Below, piece after piece: positions 1 to 5,605 of a DNA stretch of 5,605 nt (positions within the stretch are counted from its first letter, which is position 1; the number at the start of each line of letters is the position of its first letter). Both the position numbers and the translations under genes were made by a program. Location of the stretch: NCBI GenBank assembly GCA_009838385.1, contig VXRS01000271.1:1-5605 (forward strand). The letters are read 5' to 3'. A model generated the notes under the pieces. That model saw only the letters and a list, made by a program, of their open reading frames with translations, ran no database searches and was not told the origin of the DNA. Source of the stretch: Dehalococcoidia bacterium. Lineage in GTDB: Bacteria; Chloroflexota; Dehalococcoidia; Tepidiformales; Tepidiformaceae.

Positions 1-1812
1 GCCCTCGCGCGCGATGGTGGCGCGGATGCGGTGCGAGCGGTTGCGCACGTCGGCGGCGGCCACGGTGGGGACGTGGGCCATCCCCTGCGCGTAGGTAAAC
101 GTGGTGCGGTCCTGGGGGCTGCCGGGGGGCACGTTGTGGAAGGACGAGGCGGGGCCGCCCTGTTCGAGGGGAAGGACGCCGTGCTTCCCCGCTTCCGCCC
201 ACCAGCGCGCGATGAGCTGCTGGAGCCGTTCGGGCTCCTCCTGGGCGAGGTCGTAGCTCTCGGAGTAGTCCTCGTCGAGGTGGTAGAGCTCCCAGGGCTC
301 GGTCTGGAAGTCGTCGCCGACGGTGTGAAGGGTCACGGCCTTCCAGCCCTGGTGCCAGATTGAGCGATGGCCGTTCAGCTCGAAGTGCTGGGTGACCTTG
401 CGGGTGGGCGCATCGGGGCCTTCGAAGGTGTAGGCCATGCTCTCGCCGGCGACGGGGAGCTGGGGGATGCCCTCGAAGACGGCCGGGGCCTCCATCCCGA
501 GGAGGTCGAGGACGGTTGGGGTCACGTCGGTGACGTGGTGGAACTGGTGGCGGAGGCCGCCTTCCTCGATACGGTCCGGCCAGTGGAAGACCAGGGGCGC
601 GCGGATGCCGCCGGCGTGCAGGAACTGCTTGTACCAGCGGAGGGGCGTGTTCCCCGCCTGGGCCCAACCGGACGGGTAGTTGGTGTGCGACCGGGGACCG
701 CCGATCTCGTCGACGTTCTCAAGGTTGTAAGACTCGATGTCGAGGCCGTTCATGCCGCGCAGCCAATTGACCGTCCCGAGGGGGCCGCCGGCGTCGCTGG
801 CGCCGTTGTCGGAGGTGAGCACGATGAGGGTGTTGTCGAGCTGGCCCGTCTGCTCGAGGTAGTCGACGAGGCGTCCGATCTGGACGTCGGTGTGGTCGAG
901 CATGGCGGCGAACGCTTCCTGCAGGCGGTTCGCGACGAGCTGCTGGTCCGGGGTGAGGCTGTCCCAGGGCGGGACGTTGGGGTTGCTGGGGGGCAAGGTC
1001 GTGTCCTCGGGCACGATGCCCATCGCCTTCTGGCGCTCGAACCACTCCTCGCGGGCCACGTCGTAGCCCTGGTCGAAGCGGCCACGGTACTTCTCGAGGT
1101 ACTCGGGAGGGGCCTGGTGGGGGTCGTGGCAGGCGCCGAAGGCGACGTAGAGGAAGAAGGGCTTCTCCTCGTAGATGGCGCGCTGGTCGCGCACGAAGCC
1201 GATGGCGCGGTCGATCATGTCCTCGCTGACGTGATAGCCGGGAGTGTCGGGGGTAGGGATGCGGTGGTTGTCGTAGGTGAGCTCGGGGGCGAACTGGTCG
1301 GTGAGGGCGTCGAGGAAGCCGTAGTAGCGCTCGAAGCCCTTCTGCAGGGGCCAGTGGTCGAAGGGGCCGGCGGCCGAGGTCTCGGACATGGGGGCGAGGT
1401 GCCACTTGCCGACGGCGAAGGTCGAGAAGCCGCGGTCCCGGAGCAGCTGGGGGATGGTGGCGGCGCGGTTGGTGATGGCGCCGCGACCGTTCGGGTAGGC
1501 CCGCGCCCAGTTGGAGACGGAGCGCATGCCGACGGTGTGGTGGTTGCGGCCGGTGAGGAGGCAGGCGCGAGAGGGGGAGCAGAGGGTGGTGGTGTGGTAG
1601 TTGGTGTAGCGGAGCCCGTTGGCGGCGAGCCGGTCCATGTTCGGCGTGTCGATGCTGGAGCCGTAGCAGCCGAACTGGGCGAAACCGACGTCATCGAGGA
1701 CGATGTAGACCACGTTGGGGAGGCCGGTCAGGTCGGGGCGTTCGGGCCAGGCGCCGGAGAACTCGGTGGATTCGAGGGTGGCGTAGCCGGCAGACTCGGC
1801 TGCGTCGGGCAT
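1..1812 (-). CDS. Formylglycine-dependent sulfatase (arylsulfatase A type), C-terminus cut off by the window edge
   Basis: Hydrolyses a sulfate ester to an alcohol or phenol plus sulfate; the substrate is not readable. The frame stays open for 604 codons from the ATG at 1812-1810 to base 1. The start follows AAGGAGG five bases or fewer upstream. Seen in order: LDDVGF with the metal-binding pair Asp40-Asp41; the signature CSPSR with Cys78 (the residue converted to formylglycine) followed by ACLLTGR; GKWHL with Lys136 and His138; KPFFLYVAF (Lys217) and HDPH (His229, His232); LTSDNG with Asp335-Asn336; Lys395 in the next conserved block; then the WKAVTLH, WELYHLDED and RSHRIRA blocks of the C-terminal domain. 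All core catalytic positions are present. Relatives of this architecture are usually about 750-790 residues, so roughly 150 or more are probably missing. The N-terminus shows no signal peptide, so a cytoplasmic location is inferred. It lies 124 bases downstream of the binding-protein gene on the same strand and may be cotranscribed. Activity would need a formylglycine-generating or anaerobic maturase enzyme, not seen here. Confidence 0.95.
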   Translation of the reverse strand, partial: MPDAAESAGYATLESTEFSGAWPERPDLTGLPNVVYIVLDDVGFAQFGCYGSSIDTPNMDRLAANGLRYTNYHTTTLCSPSRACLLTGRNHHTVGMRSVSNWARAYPNGRGAITNRAATIPQLLRDRGFSTFAVGKWHLAPMSETSAAGPFDHWPLQKGFERYYGFLDALTDQFAPELTYDNHRIPTPDTPGYHVSEDMIDRAIGFVRDQRAIYEEKPFFLYVAFGACHDPHQAPPEYLEKYRGRFDQGYDVAREEWFERQKAMGIVPEDTTLPPSNPNVPPWDSLTPDQQLVANRLQEAFAAMLDHTDVQIGRLVDYLEQTGQLDNTLIVLTSDNGASDAGGPLGTVNWLRGMNGLDIESYNLENVDEIGGPRSHTNYPSGWAQAGNTPLRWYKQFLHAGGIRAPLVFHWPDRIEEGGLRHQFHHVTDVTPTVLDLLGMEAPAVFEGIPQLPVAGESMAYTFEGPDAPTRKVTQHFELNGHRSIWHQGWKAVTLHTVGDDFQTEPWELYHLDEDYSESYDLAQEEPERLQQLIARWWAEAGKHGVLPLEQGGPASSFHNVPPGSPQDRTTFTYAQGMAHVPTVAAADVRNRSHRIRATIAREG

Positions 1813-1816
1813 GGTT

Positions 1817-1823
1817 CCTCCTT
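1817..1823 (-). promoter_or_regulatory. Ribosome binding site of the sulfatase gene
   Basis: Read on the minus strand this is AAGGAGG, a near-perfect anti-16S match, with four bases between it and the ATG. It supports the start at 1812. Its first A is also the last base of the hairpin at 1823-1847, so folding of that hairpin could affect ribosome access. Confidence 0.8.
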
Positions 1824-1847
1824 CGGGCGCGCAAGACCTGCGCCCGA
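1823..1847 (-). other. Hairpin directly against the sulfatase ribosome binding site
   Basis: A perfect 8-base inverted repeat, TCGGGCGC at 1823-1830 and GCGCCCGA at 1840-1847, encloses a 9-base loop. Seven of the eight pairs are G-C. In the minus-strand transcript the stem ends on the first A of the Shine-Dalgarno sequence. No U-run follows it, so an intrinsic terminator is unlikely. A role in translation or mRNA stability is inference; chance is possible in such GC-rich DNA. Confidence 0.5.
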
Positions 1848-1870
1848 CCAGTCAGGTTCCTCGATCGCCG

Positions 1871-1902
1871 CGCCGCCGCCGGGGTTTCACCGGTCGGCGG
1901 CG
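1871..1902 (-). other. Strong GC-rich hairpin between the binding-protein and sulfatase genes
   Basis: CGCCGCCG at 1871-1878 pairs with CGGCGGCG at 1895-1902, and CCGG at 1879-1882 pairs with CCGG at 1890-1893. Together they give a 12-pair stem with one bulged base (1894) and a 7-base loop. It begins 35 bases after the binding-protein stop codon. No T-run follows on either strand, so this is not a classical intrinsic terminator. It could protect the 3' end of the upstream mRNA from exonucleases, which would lower sulfatase relative to binding protein, or cause partial termination. Both roles are inferred. Confidence 0.5.
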
Positions 1903-1936
1903 TGACGGAACGGATGCGTGTGCCCGGAGTCTCCTC

Positions 1937-3667
1937 CTAGGCGTCGTCGAGCCAGACGTACCCGAGGTAGGTGAGCGGCTCGACGAAGCTGTTGTAGCCC
2001 TGCACGCGTGGCTTCACAACGTTGATGCCACGGAAGGGCGCGCAGGGAAGCAGCCAGGGGTCGTCGTGGAAGAGCTCGTTGAAGCGCTCGTACTGCACCA
2101 GCGCCTCTTCCGAGAAGGGATCCAGCGAGCGGAGCTTCGCCCGGATGTCGAGGAAGGTCTCGCTCGTGTACTTGCTGGGGTTGTTGTCCTGGAAGGGCAA
2201 CGGCTGGGTGATGACCGTGACCGGCGAGAACGGCGAGAAGCCGGTCATCAGGAACCAGCCGGCATCGAAGTCGCGCTCGAAGAGCTTCTTGTTCATGTCG
2301 GGAATCTGGTGACCGACGAGTTCGATGTCGACTCCCACATCGGCGAAGTTCTGCTTGATGAGGGACGCGAGCCCGGCCCCCACGACAGGGTGGTTGGCGT
2401 AGTGGTCAAAGGTGATGGGCTCGGTCTGGCTGAAGCCGGCCTCGGCGAGGAGCGCCCGCGCCCGCTCGGGGTCGTAGAAAGGCTGCTCGAGGTCGGGGTC
2501 GAAGGCGGGGCTGCCCGGGTCCCACGGCTGGGTGGTCAGCTCCACGAGCCCCTCCATGAGCTCGTTGACGATGCGCTCACGGTCGATGGCGAAGAAGAGC
2601 GCCTGCCGTACGCGCTTGTCCTGGAAGTAGGGATTGGTGACGTTGAGGCCCACGTAGACGATGCCCCACTTGGCCGCGAGCCTCACATCTTCCTCATGGG
2701 CCTTGCCGAAGACGGGGCTCACGCTTGTGGCGATGTCGATGTCGTCGGCGTCGTACGCCTGGCCGACGGCTTCGGCGTCGGCGAACTGGATCACCTTGAC
2801 CCCGTCGAGGTAGGGCCCGCCACGGTCGTCGTGCCAGTTCGTGCTCGGCTCGAGCTCGTAGCCCACGCCGGGAGTCCAGGACTTCATCTTGTAGGGGCCC
2901 GTGCCCTGGATGTTCTCGCCGGTCTGGAGCTGGGCGTAGGTGTCCTTCTTCGTGACAGGGAACTGGGCGAAGAAGTCGTTTACGTTCGCGAGGGCCGACG
3001 CGAAGGTGAACACCATGGTGCGTTCATCGATCGTGCTCATGTCGGTGACGAGCGAGGCGAAGGCCTTCAACTGACCCCGGAAGCTGAAGCCGTACTGCTC
3101 GGGATTGACGATGGCGTCGATCCCGAAGAAGACGTCGTCAGGTGTGACGGGCGAGCCGTCGTGGAAGACGGCGTTCTCCTTGAGCCGGATCGTGACCTGG
3201 GTCAGATCCTCCGACACGTCGTACTGGTCAACGAGGACGTGTGTTGGCGCGGGCGATTCCTCGTAACGGATGAGGCTCTCGAAGATGAGGATGGGGATGC
3301 CCTGGGCGCGCGTGAACGGGGCGCCGTTGGTCAGGAGCAGGTCCCCCTGCACAGCGTAGCGAAGGACGCCGCCCTGCTTCGGGCCTGTCTCGGGAGCCTC
3401 GGTGGGCTCGGGAGTCGCCTCGGCCGGAGCCTCGGTGGCCTCTGCCGGGGCTTCCGTCGCCTCCGCGGGAGCCTCAGTGGCCTCTGCGGGAGCCTCGGTT
3501 GCCTCTGCCGGGGCTTCGGTTGCGGGAGCAGCGGTCGCGGCGGGCGCCTCGTCGTCGTCGTCGTCGCCACAGCCAACCAGGGCAGCGGTCACGCCCGCAC
3601 CGAGCGCAACACCCGACCCGGCGAGCATCTGCCGGCGCGAAATGGGTTTCTTCCAGGTGGACGTCAT
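1937..3667 (-). CDS. Tat-exported lipoprotein, ABC transporter substrate-binding protein, family 5 (peptide/nickel/opine class)
   Basis: Captures a ligand outside the cytoplasmic membrane and delivers it to a Dpp/Opp-type permease. Complete, 576 residues. GGGAGG lies seven bases before the ATG, supporting this start. The N-terminus has a twin-arginine motif (Ser10-Arg11-Arg12-Gln-Met-Leu), a hydrophobic stretch and the lipobox LVGC, with Cys33 as the expected lipidated residue. A run of five Asp (35-39) follows, then an Ala/Pro/Glu/Thr-rich linker holding five exact copies of EAPAEAT (51-85). The binding domain starts near residue 97 (KQGGVLRYAVQGD). Family motifs include FHDGSPVTPDDVFF (168-181), GTGPYK (255-260) and LNVTNPYFQDKRVRQALFFA (341-360) followed by IDRERIV. 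Length without the linker is normal for the family. The ligand cannot be predicted; peptides, sugars, nickel and other organic compounds are all known in this class. The DppB/DppC permease genes diverge from its 5' end and are its probable partners; a sulfatase gene follows it. Confidence 0.95.
   Translation of the reverse strand: MTSTWKKPISRRQMLAGSGVALGAGVTAALVGCGDDDDDEAPAATAAPATEAPAEATEAPAEATEAPAEATEAPAEATEAPAEATPEPTEAPETGPKQGGVLRYAVQGDLLLTNGAPFTRAQGIPILIFESLIRYEESPAPTHVLVDQYDVSEDLTQVTIRLKENAVFHDGSPVTPDDVFFGIDAIVNPEQYGFSFRGQLKAFASLVTDMSTIDERTMVFTFASALANVNDFFAQFPVTKKDTYAQLQTGENIQGTGPYKMKSWTPGVGYELEPSTNWHDDRGGPYLDGVKVIQFADAEAVGQAYDADDIDIATSVSPVFGKAHEEDVRLAAKWGIVYVGLNVTNPYFQDKRVRQALFFAIDRERIVNELMEGLVELTTQPWDPGSPAFDPDLEQPFYDPERARALLAEAGFSQTEPITFDHYANHPVVGAGLASLIKQNFADVGVDIELVGHQIPDMNKKLFERDFDAGWFLMTGFSPFSPVTVITQPLPFQDNNPSKYTSETFLDIRAKLRSLDPFSEEALVQYERFNELFHDDPWLLPCAPFRGINVVKPRVQGYNSFVEPLTYLGYVWLDDA
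3413..3517 (-). repeat. Five tandem 21-base units encoding EAPAEAT in the lipoprotein linker
   Basis: The 105 bases encode five identical heptapeptides (residues 51-85), placed between the Asp run behind the lipid anchor and the binding domain. The protein copies are exact, but the DNA copies differ at several third codon positions: Glu GAA or GAG, Pro CCG or CCC, Ala GCA, GCC, GCG or GCT, Thr ACC, ACT or ACG. Units 1 and 4 differ by only one base. The unit probably spaces the binding domain away from the membrane. A half-related stretch (PEPTEAPET, residues 86-94) follows. Confidence 0.9.
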
Positions 3668-3694
3668 TTCCGAACCTCCCTCGGGGCGTCAGTT

Positions 3695-3718
3695 ACGTCC
3701 TGCCACCGGCGAGGACGT
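3695..3718. promoter_or_regulatory. Inverted repeat upstream of the binding-protein gene, possible operator
   Basis: ACGTCCT at 3695-3701 and AGGACGT at 3712-3718 form a perfect 7-base inverted repeat with a 10-base spacer, half-site centres 17 bases apart. A further CGTCC at 3725-3729 repeats part of the half-site. It lies 28-51 bases before the lipoprotein start codon. The geometry would suit a dimeric repressor or a 5' leader hairpin; neither is shown. Confidence 0.35.
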
Positions 3719-3761
3719 GGGCTTCGTCCGACGCCCGGCTGGGCGGCCTCTGACGCGTGGC

Positions 3762-3774
3762 CGGTACTATACCG
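3762..3774. promoter_or_regulatory. Near-palindrome over the only -10-like sequence
   Basis: CGGTACTATACCG pairs five bases on each side of a 3-base centre. It contains TATAGT on the minus strand (3771-3766), which is the best -10 candidate for the binding-protein gene. A regulator bound here would block that promoter. The GGT-N5-ACC shape loosely recalls GntR-type operators, but no regulator gene is in the window. Confidence 0.3.
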
Positions 3775-3823
3775 TTCCGGCATCGGTGCGGGGCGCATCC
3801 AGGGTCGCCTGCCTGTGTATGCT

Positions 3824-3853
3824 CACGGCTCGATCGAGCATCGACACGGCTCG
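3824..3853. promoter_or_regulatory. Direct repeat with an embedded 12-base palindrome upstream of the permease gene
   Basis: CACGGCTCG occurs at 3824-3832 and again at 3845-3853, exactly 21 bases apart, about two helical turns. The first copy overlaps the perfect palindrome GCTCGATCGAGC at 3828-3839. An alternative pairing, ATGCTC at 3819-3824 with GAGCAT at 3836-3841, is also available. The block ends 26 bases before the permease start codon, so it could be an operator or part of the mRNA leader. This reading is inference. Confidence 0.35.
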
Positions 3854-3865
3854 GAGACGCCAGGC

Positions 3866-3871
3866 AGAGGG
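3866..3871 (+). promoter_or_regulatory. Ribosome binding site of the DppB-type permease gene
   Basis: AGAGGG lies eight bases before the ATG at 3880. It decides the start: the frame is open back to a GTG at 3757, but those extra 41 codons have no family character and would run through the control region. Confidence 0.65.
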
Positions 3872-3879
3872 CGAGGGAT

Positions 3880-4824
3880 ATGGCTCCGTTCATCCTGAAC
3901 CGGGTCGCACAGACGATTCCCATCCTGTTCCTGGGTACGGTGATAGCGTTCCTCGTGCTGAGGATCATTCCGGGGGATCCCGCGCTCGTCATCGCGGGCG
4001 AGGAAGCCACGGCGGAGGACCTCTACGCGATCCGCAAGGAGTTCGGCCTGCACGACAGCTGGCCGGAACAGTACATCCGCTGGCTTGGCGATCTCGTCAC
4101 GGGTGACCTGGGGTACTCCTACGTAAGCGGCCTGAGCGTCACGCGCCTGTTTTCCATCAACATCGAGCCCACGCTGGAGTTGGGCATCGCGGCGTACATC
4201 TTCGCCATCCTCGTGGGGATCCCCCTTGGCATTCTCGGAGGGGTGAAACCGAGGAGCGTGTGGGACTGGTTCCTCTCGGGCTACACCATGGTGGCGGTCG
4301 GTGTCCCCAGCTTCGTGAGCGGCATCATCCTGCTCTGGATCTTCGCCGCCGAGCTTGGCTGGTTTCCCTCGCACGGGCGTACTTCGTTCCTTGACGACCC
4401 GGTGGACTCGCTTCACCAACTCGCCCTGCCCGTGATCGCCCTGGCGATGCCCATCAGCGCGGTGCTGGCCCGGTACACGCGCACGACGATCACGGACGTC
4501 TTCGGCCAGGACTTCGTTCGCACGGCCAGATCGAAGGGGCTGGGGGAGAGCACCGTCATCGTGCGCCACGCGCTCCGCAATTCGCTCATTCCCGTGATCA
4601 CGATCATGGCGCTGCAGGTTGGTGAATTGCTGACCGGGGTGGTGATCATCGAAACGGTCTTCACGCGGCCGGGCCTCGGCCGCATCCTGGTTGAAGCGAT
4701 CCAGCGCCTCGACTACCTCGTCGTGCAGACCATGCTGGTCGTACTCGTCGTCATCTTCGTGACGGTGAACCTGGTGGCGGACATCATCTACGGGCTCGTC
4801 GACCCGAGGGTGAGAGTCCGATGA
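3880..4824 (+). CDS. ABC transporter permease, DppB/OppB type
   Basis: Inner-membrane subunit that forms the import channel with the DppC-type partner encoded next. Complete, 314 residues, the normal size for this family. The start is set by AGAGGG eight bases upstream and by the family-typical N-terminus (FILNRVAQTIPILFLGTVIAF). Seen: transmembrane segment 1 about 11-30; the conserved PGDP (31-34); the QYIRWLGDLVTGDLGYS block (64-80) of the extracytoplasmic N-terminal region; further membrane segments at about 98-121, 131-157, 182-197, 236-257 and 281-305. The cytoplasmic coupling loop that contacts the ATPase reads DFVRTARSKGLGESTVIVRH (211-230), a clear EAA-type motif with its conserved glycine (220). 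ETVFTRPGLGRIL (258-270) and the ending YGLVDPRVR are also typical. Its stop codon overlaps the next start. The binding-protein gene lies on the other side of the shared control region. Confidence 0.95.
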   Translation: MAPFILNRVAQTIPILFLGTVIAFLVLRIIPGDPALVIAGEEATAEDLYAIRKEFGLHDSWPEQYIRWLGDLVTGDLGYSYVSGLSVTRLFSINIEPTLELGIAAYIFAILVGIPLGILGGVKPRSVWDWFLSGYTMVAVGVPSFVSGIILLWIFAAELGWFPSHGRTSFLDDPVDSLHQLALPVIALAMPISAVLARYTRTTITDVFGQDFVRTARSKGLGESTVIVRHALRNSLIPVITIMALQVGELLTGVVIIETVFTRPGLGRILVEAIQRLDYLVVQTMLVVLVVIFVTVNLVADIIYGLVDPRVRVR

Positions 4825-5605
4825 GTATCGCCGCGGCCGGCCAGGAAGGTGACACCACGTTCAGGGCGCGCGCGGCCCGGTCGATGTGGGTCGACACCAT
4901 GCGCCGCCTGCTCCGCAACCCGCAGGGCGCAATCGCGGTTGGAGGGCTGCTCATCATCGCCGTGGCGGCCGTCGGGGCCCCGCTTATCGCCTGGCACGAC
5001 CCGATCGCGCAGGACGCATCCGCGCGGCTGCTGTCCCCGTCCTGGAATCACCCGTTTGGCACCGACGAGCTGCGGCGCGATCTCTTCTCCCGCAATCTCC
5101 ACGGGCTTCAGGCCGCGCTCGTGCTGAGCTTCCTGTCGGTGCTGAGTGGCGCGGTCATCGGCACCATGGCGGGATTCACCGTGGGATACATCAGGGGGTG
5201 GGCGGACGCAGCGGTGATGCGCCTGGTGGATGCCCTGCTGGCGTTCCCCGGCCTGCTGATCGCGTTCGCCATCCTCACCATCCTCGGCGAGGGGCTGGAG
5301 AACATCGGCATCGCGATCGCGGTCTTCGCCATTCCCGGCTTCACCCGCCTTGCGCGCGCCCAGATGCTGGGAGAGCGGAACAAGGACTACGTGCTCGCGG
5401 CGCAGGTACTCGGCGCCAGCACGCCCCGGATCATCTTCCGGCACATCGTGCTCAACGCCCTTCCGCCCCTGCTCGTGCAGGTGGCGCTGGCGATCGCGAG
5501 CGGTGTGCTGATCGTGGCCGCCCTGGGGTACTTCGGGCTCGGGATTGAGGCGGACACGCCCTCACTGGGCGGCCTGGTGAACGACAGCAGGCCCTACCTC
5601 CAGCG
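4821..5605 (+). CDS. ABC transporter permease, DppC/OppC type, C-terminus cut off by the window edge
   Basis: Second channel subunit of the same importer. The ATG overlaps the preceding stop as ATGA, a typical arrangement for translational coupling and equal subunit amounts. 261 complete codons are present and the frame is still open; relatives run to about 280-310 residues, so only a short tail is missing. Seen: the OppC N-terminal domain with RNPQGAIAVGGLLIIAVAAV (32-51) as first membrane segment, then WHDPIAQD (58-65) and the HPFGTDELRRDLFSR block (77-91); further membrane segments near 98-122, 132-155, 160-173 and 215-236. The ATPase-contacting EAA-type loop is YVLAAQVLGASTPRIIFRHI (190-209). 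GYFGLGIEADTPSLGGLVND (236-255) matches the conserved end of the family. One mild oddity is Arg85, where most relatives have Gly in the DELGRD motif. ATPase genes probably follow beyond the window. Confidence 0.95.
   Translation, partial: MSIAAAGQEGDTTFRARAARSMWVDTMRRLLRNPQGAIAVGGLLIIAVAAVGAPLIAWHDPIAQDASARLLSPSWNHPFGTDELRRDLFSRNLHGLQAALVLSFLSVLSGAVIGTMAGFTVGYIRGWADAAVMRLVDALLAFPGLLIAFAILTILGEGLENIGIAIAVFAIPGFTRLARAQMLGERNKDYVLAAQVLGASTPRIIFRHIVLNALPPLLVQVALAIASGVLIVAALGYFGLGIEADTPSLGGLVNDSRPYLQ

Larger units (their letters stand above)
3668..3879. promoter_or_regulatory. Divergent control region between the binding-protein gene and the permease operon
   Basis: These 212 bases separate two genes that point away from each other, so promoters for both should lie here. 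I see no convincing -35/-10 pair. The only AT-richer core is TACTATA at 3765-3771. Read on the minus strand it gives TATAGT, five of six matches to the consensus -10, but nothing like TTGACA lies at the proper distance. The region also carries inverted and direct repeats, listed separately, that could bind regulators. I see no convincing small gene here. Confidence 0.6.

Noticed and set aside
1871..1902. Intrinsic terminator after the binding-protein gene
   Set aside because: The stem is strong, but no U-run follows on the minus strand, so it is reported only as a hairpin.
367..1905. 512-codon plus-strand open frame
   Set aside because: It lies opposite the sulfatase gene, whose frame carries all family motifs. 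The antisense translation is Gly/Val/Glu-rich and low in complexity, as expected from GC-rich codon bias.
1813..1936. Riboswitch upstream of the sulfatase gene
   Set aside because: Two hairpins are present, but I recognise no conserved core of a known riboswitch class, and no U-run terminator is seen.
3757..3879. 41-codon N-terminal extension of the DppB-type permease from a GTG
   Set aside because: No family similarity in the extension. A good ribosome binding site and the typical N-terminus sit at the ATG at 3880.
1811..3898. 695-codon plus-strand open frame, the longest in the window
   Set aside because: It is the antisense of the binding-protein gene and runs on through the control region. 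Its composition (Leu/Gly/Val/Arg/Glu-rich, no recognisable motif) marks it as a shadow.
3402..4106. Plus-strand frame with a repetitive VASAGAS-type N-terminus
   Set aside because: The repetition is the antisense of the EAPAEAT linker; the rest overlaps the control region and the DppB-type gene in another frame.
1..5605. CRISPR arrays, tRNA or rRNA genes, insertion sequences, phage genes
   Set aside because: Only short repeats of the linker and control-region type were found. No transposase, integrase, RNA-gene or spacer-repeat pattern is visible.

Overview
The window is GC-rich, gene-dense bacterial DNA. It holds two complete genes and two genes cut by the window edges, arranged around one divergent intergenic region. 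The substrate-binding lipoprotein has a Tat-type leader, a lipobox, a run of aspartates and a Glu/Ala/Pro/Thr repeat linker. That style is common in Chloroflexota and also occurs in some Actinobacteria, so a Chloroflexota-like organism is a reasonable guess but is not shown by the sequence.

Layout. Minus strand, reading right to left: a Tat lipoprotein substrate-binding protein of the peptide/nickel (family 5) ABC class (3667 to 1937), a 124-base gap with two GC-rich hairpins, then a formylglycine-type sulfatase (1812 to 1) whose C-terminus lies beyond the left edge. Plus strand, reading left to right: a DppB-type permease (3880 to 4824) and, overlapping it by ATGA, a DppC-type permease (4821 to beyond 5605). 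Between the two arms lies a 212-base divergent control region (3668-3879) with several inverted and direct repeats that could be operators.

How the genes could work together. The lipoprotein would capture a ligand outside the membrane and the DppB/DppC pair would form the import channel. The sulfatase has no visible export signal, so it would act in the cytoplasm, perhaps removing sulfate from the imported ligand or a product of it. The ABC ATPases are not in the window and probably lie downstream of the DppC gene. The ligand cannot be read from the sequence.

All four proteins belong to well-known families, and I see no sign of a wholly new system. The points worth a second look are the sulfatase-transporter linkage, the hairpin touching the sulfatase ribosome binding site, the repeats in the divergent region, and the five-copy linker repeat with codon drift. 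The very long antisense reading frames are shadows of the real genes.
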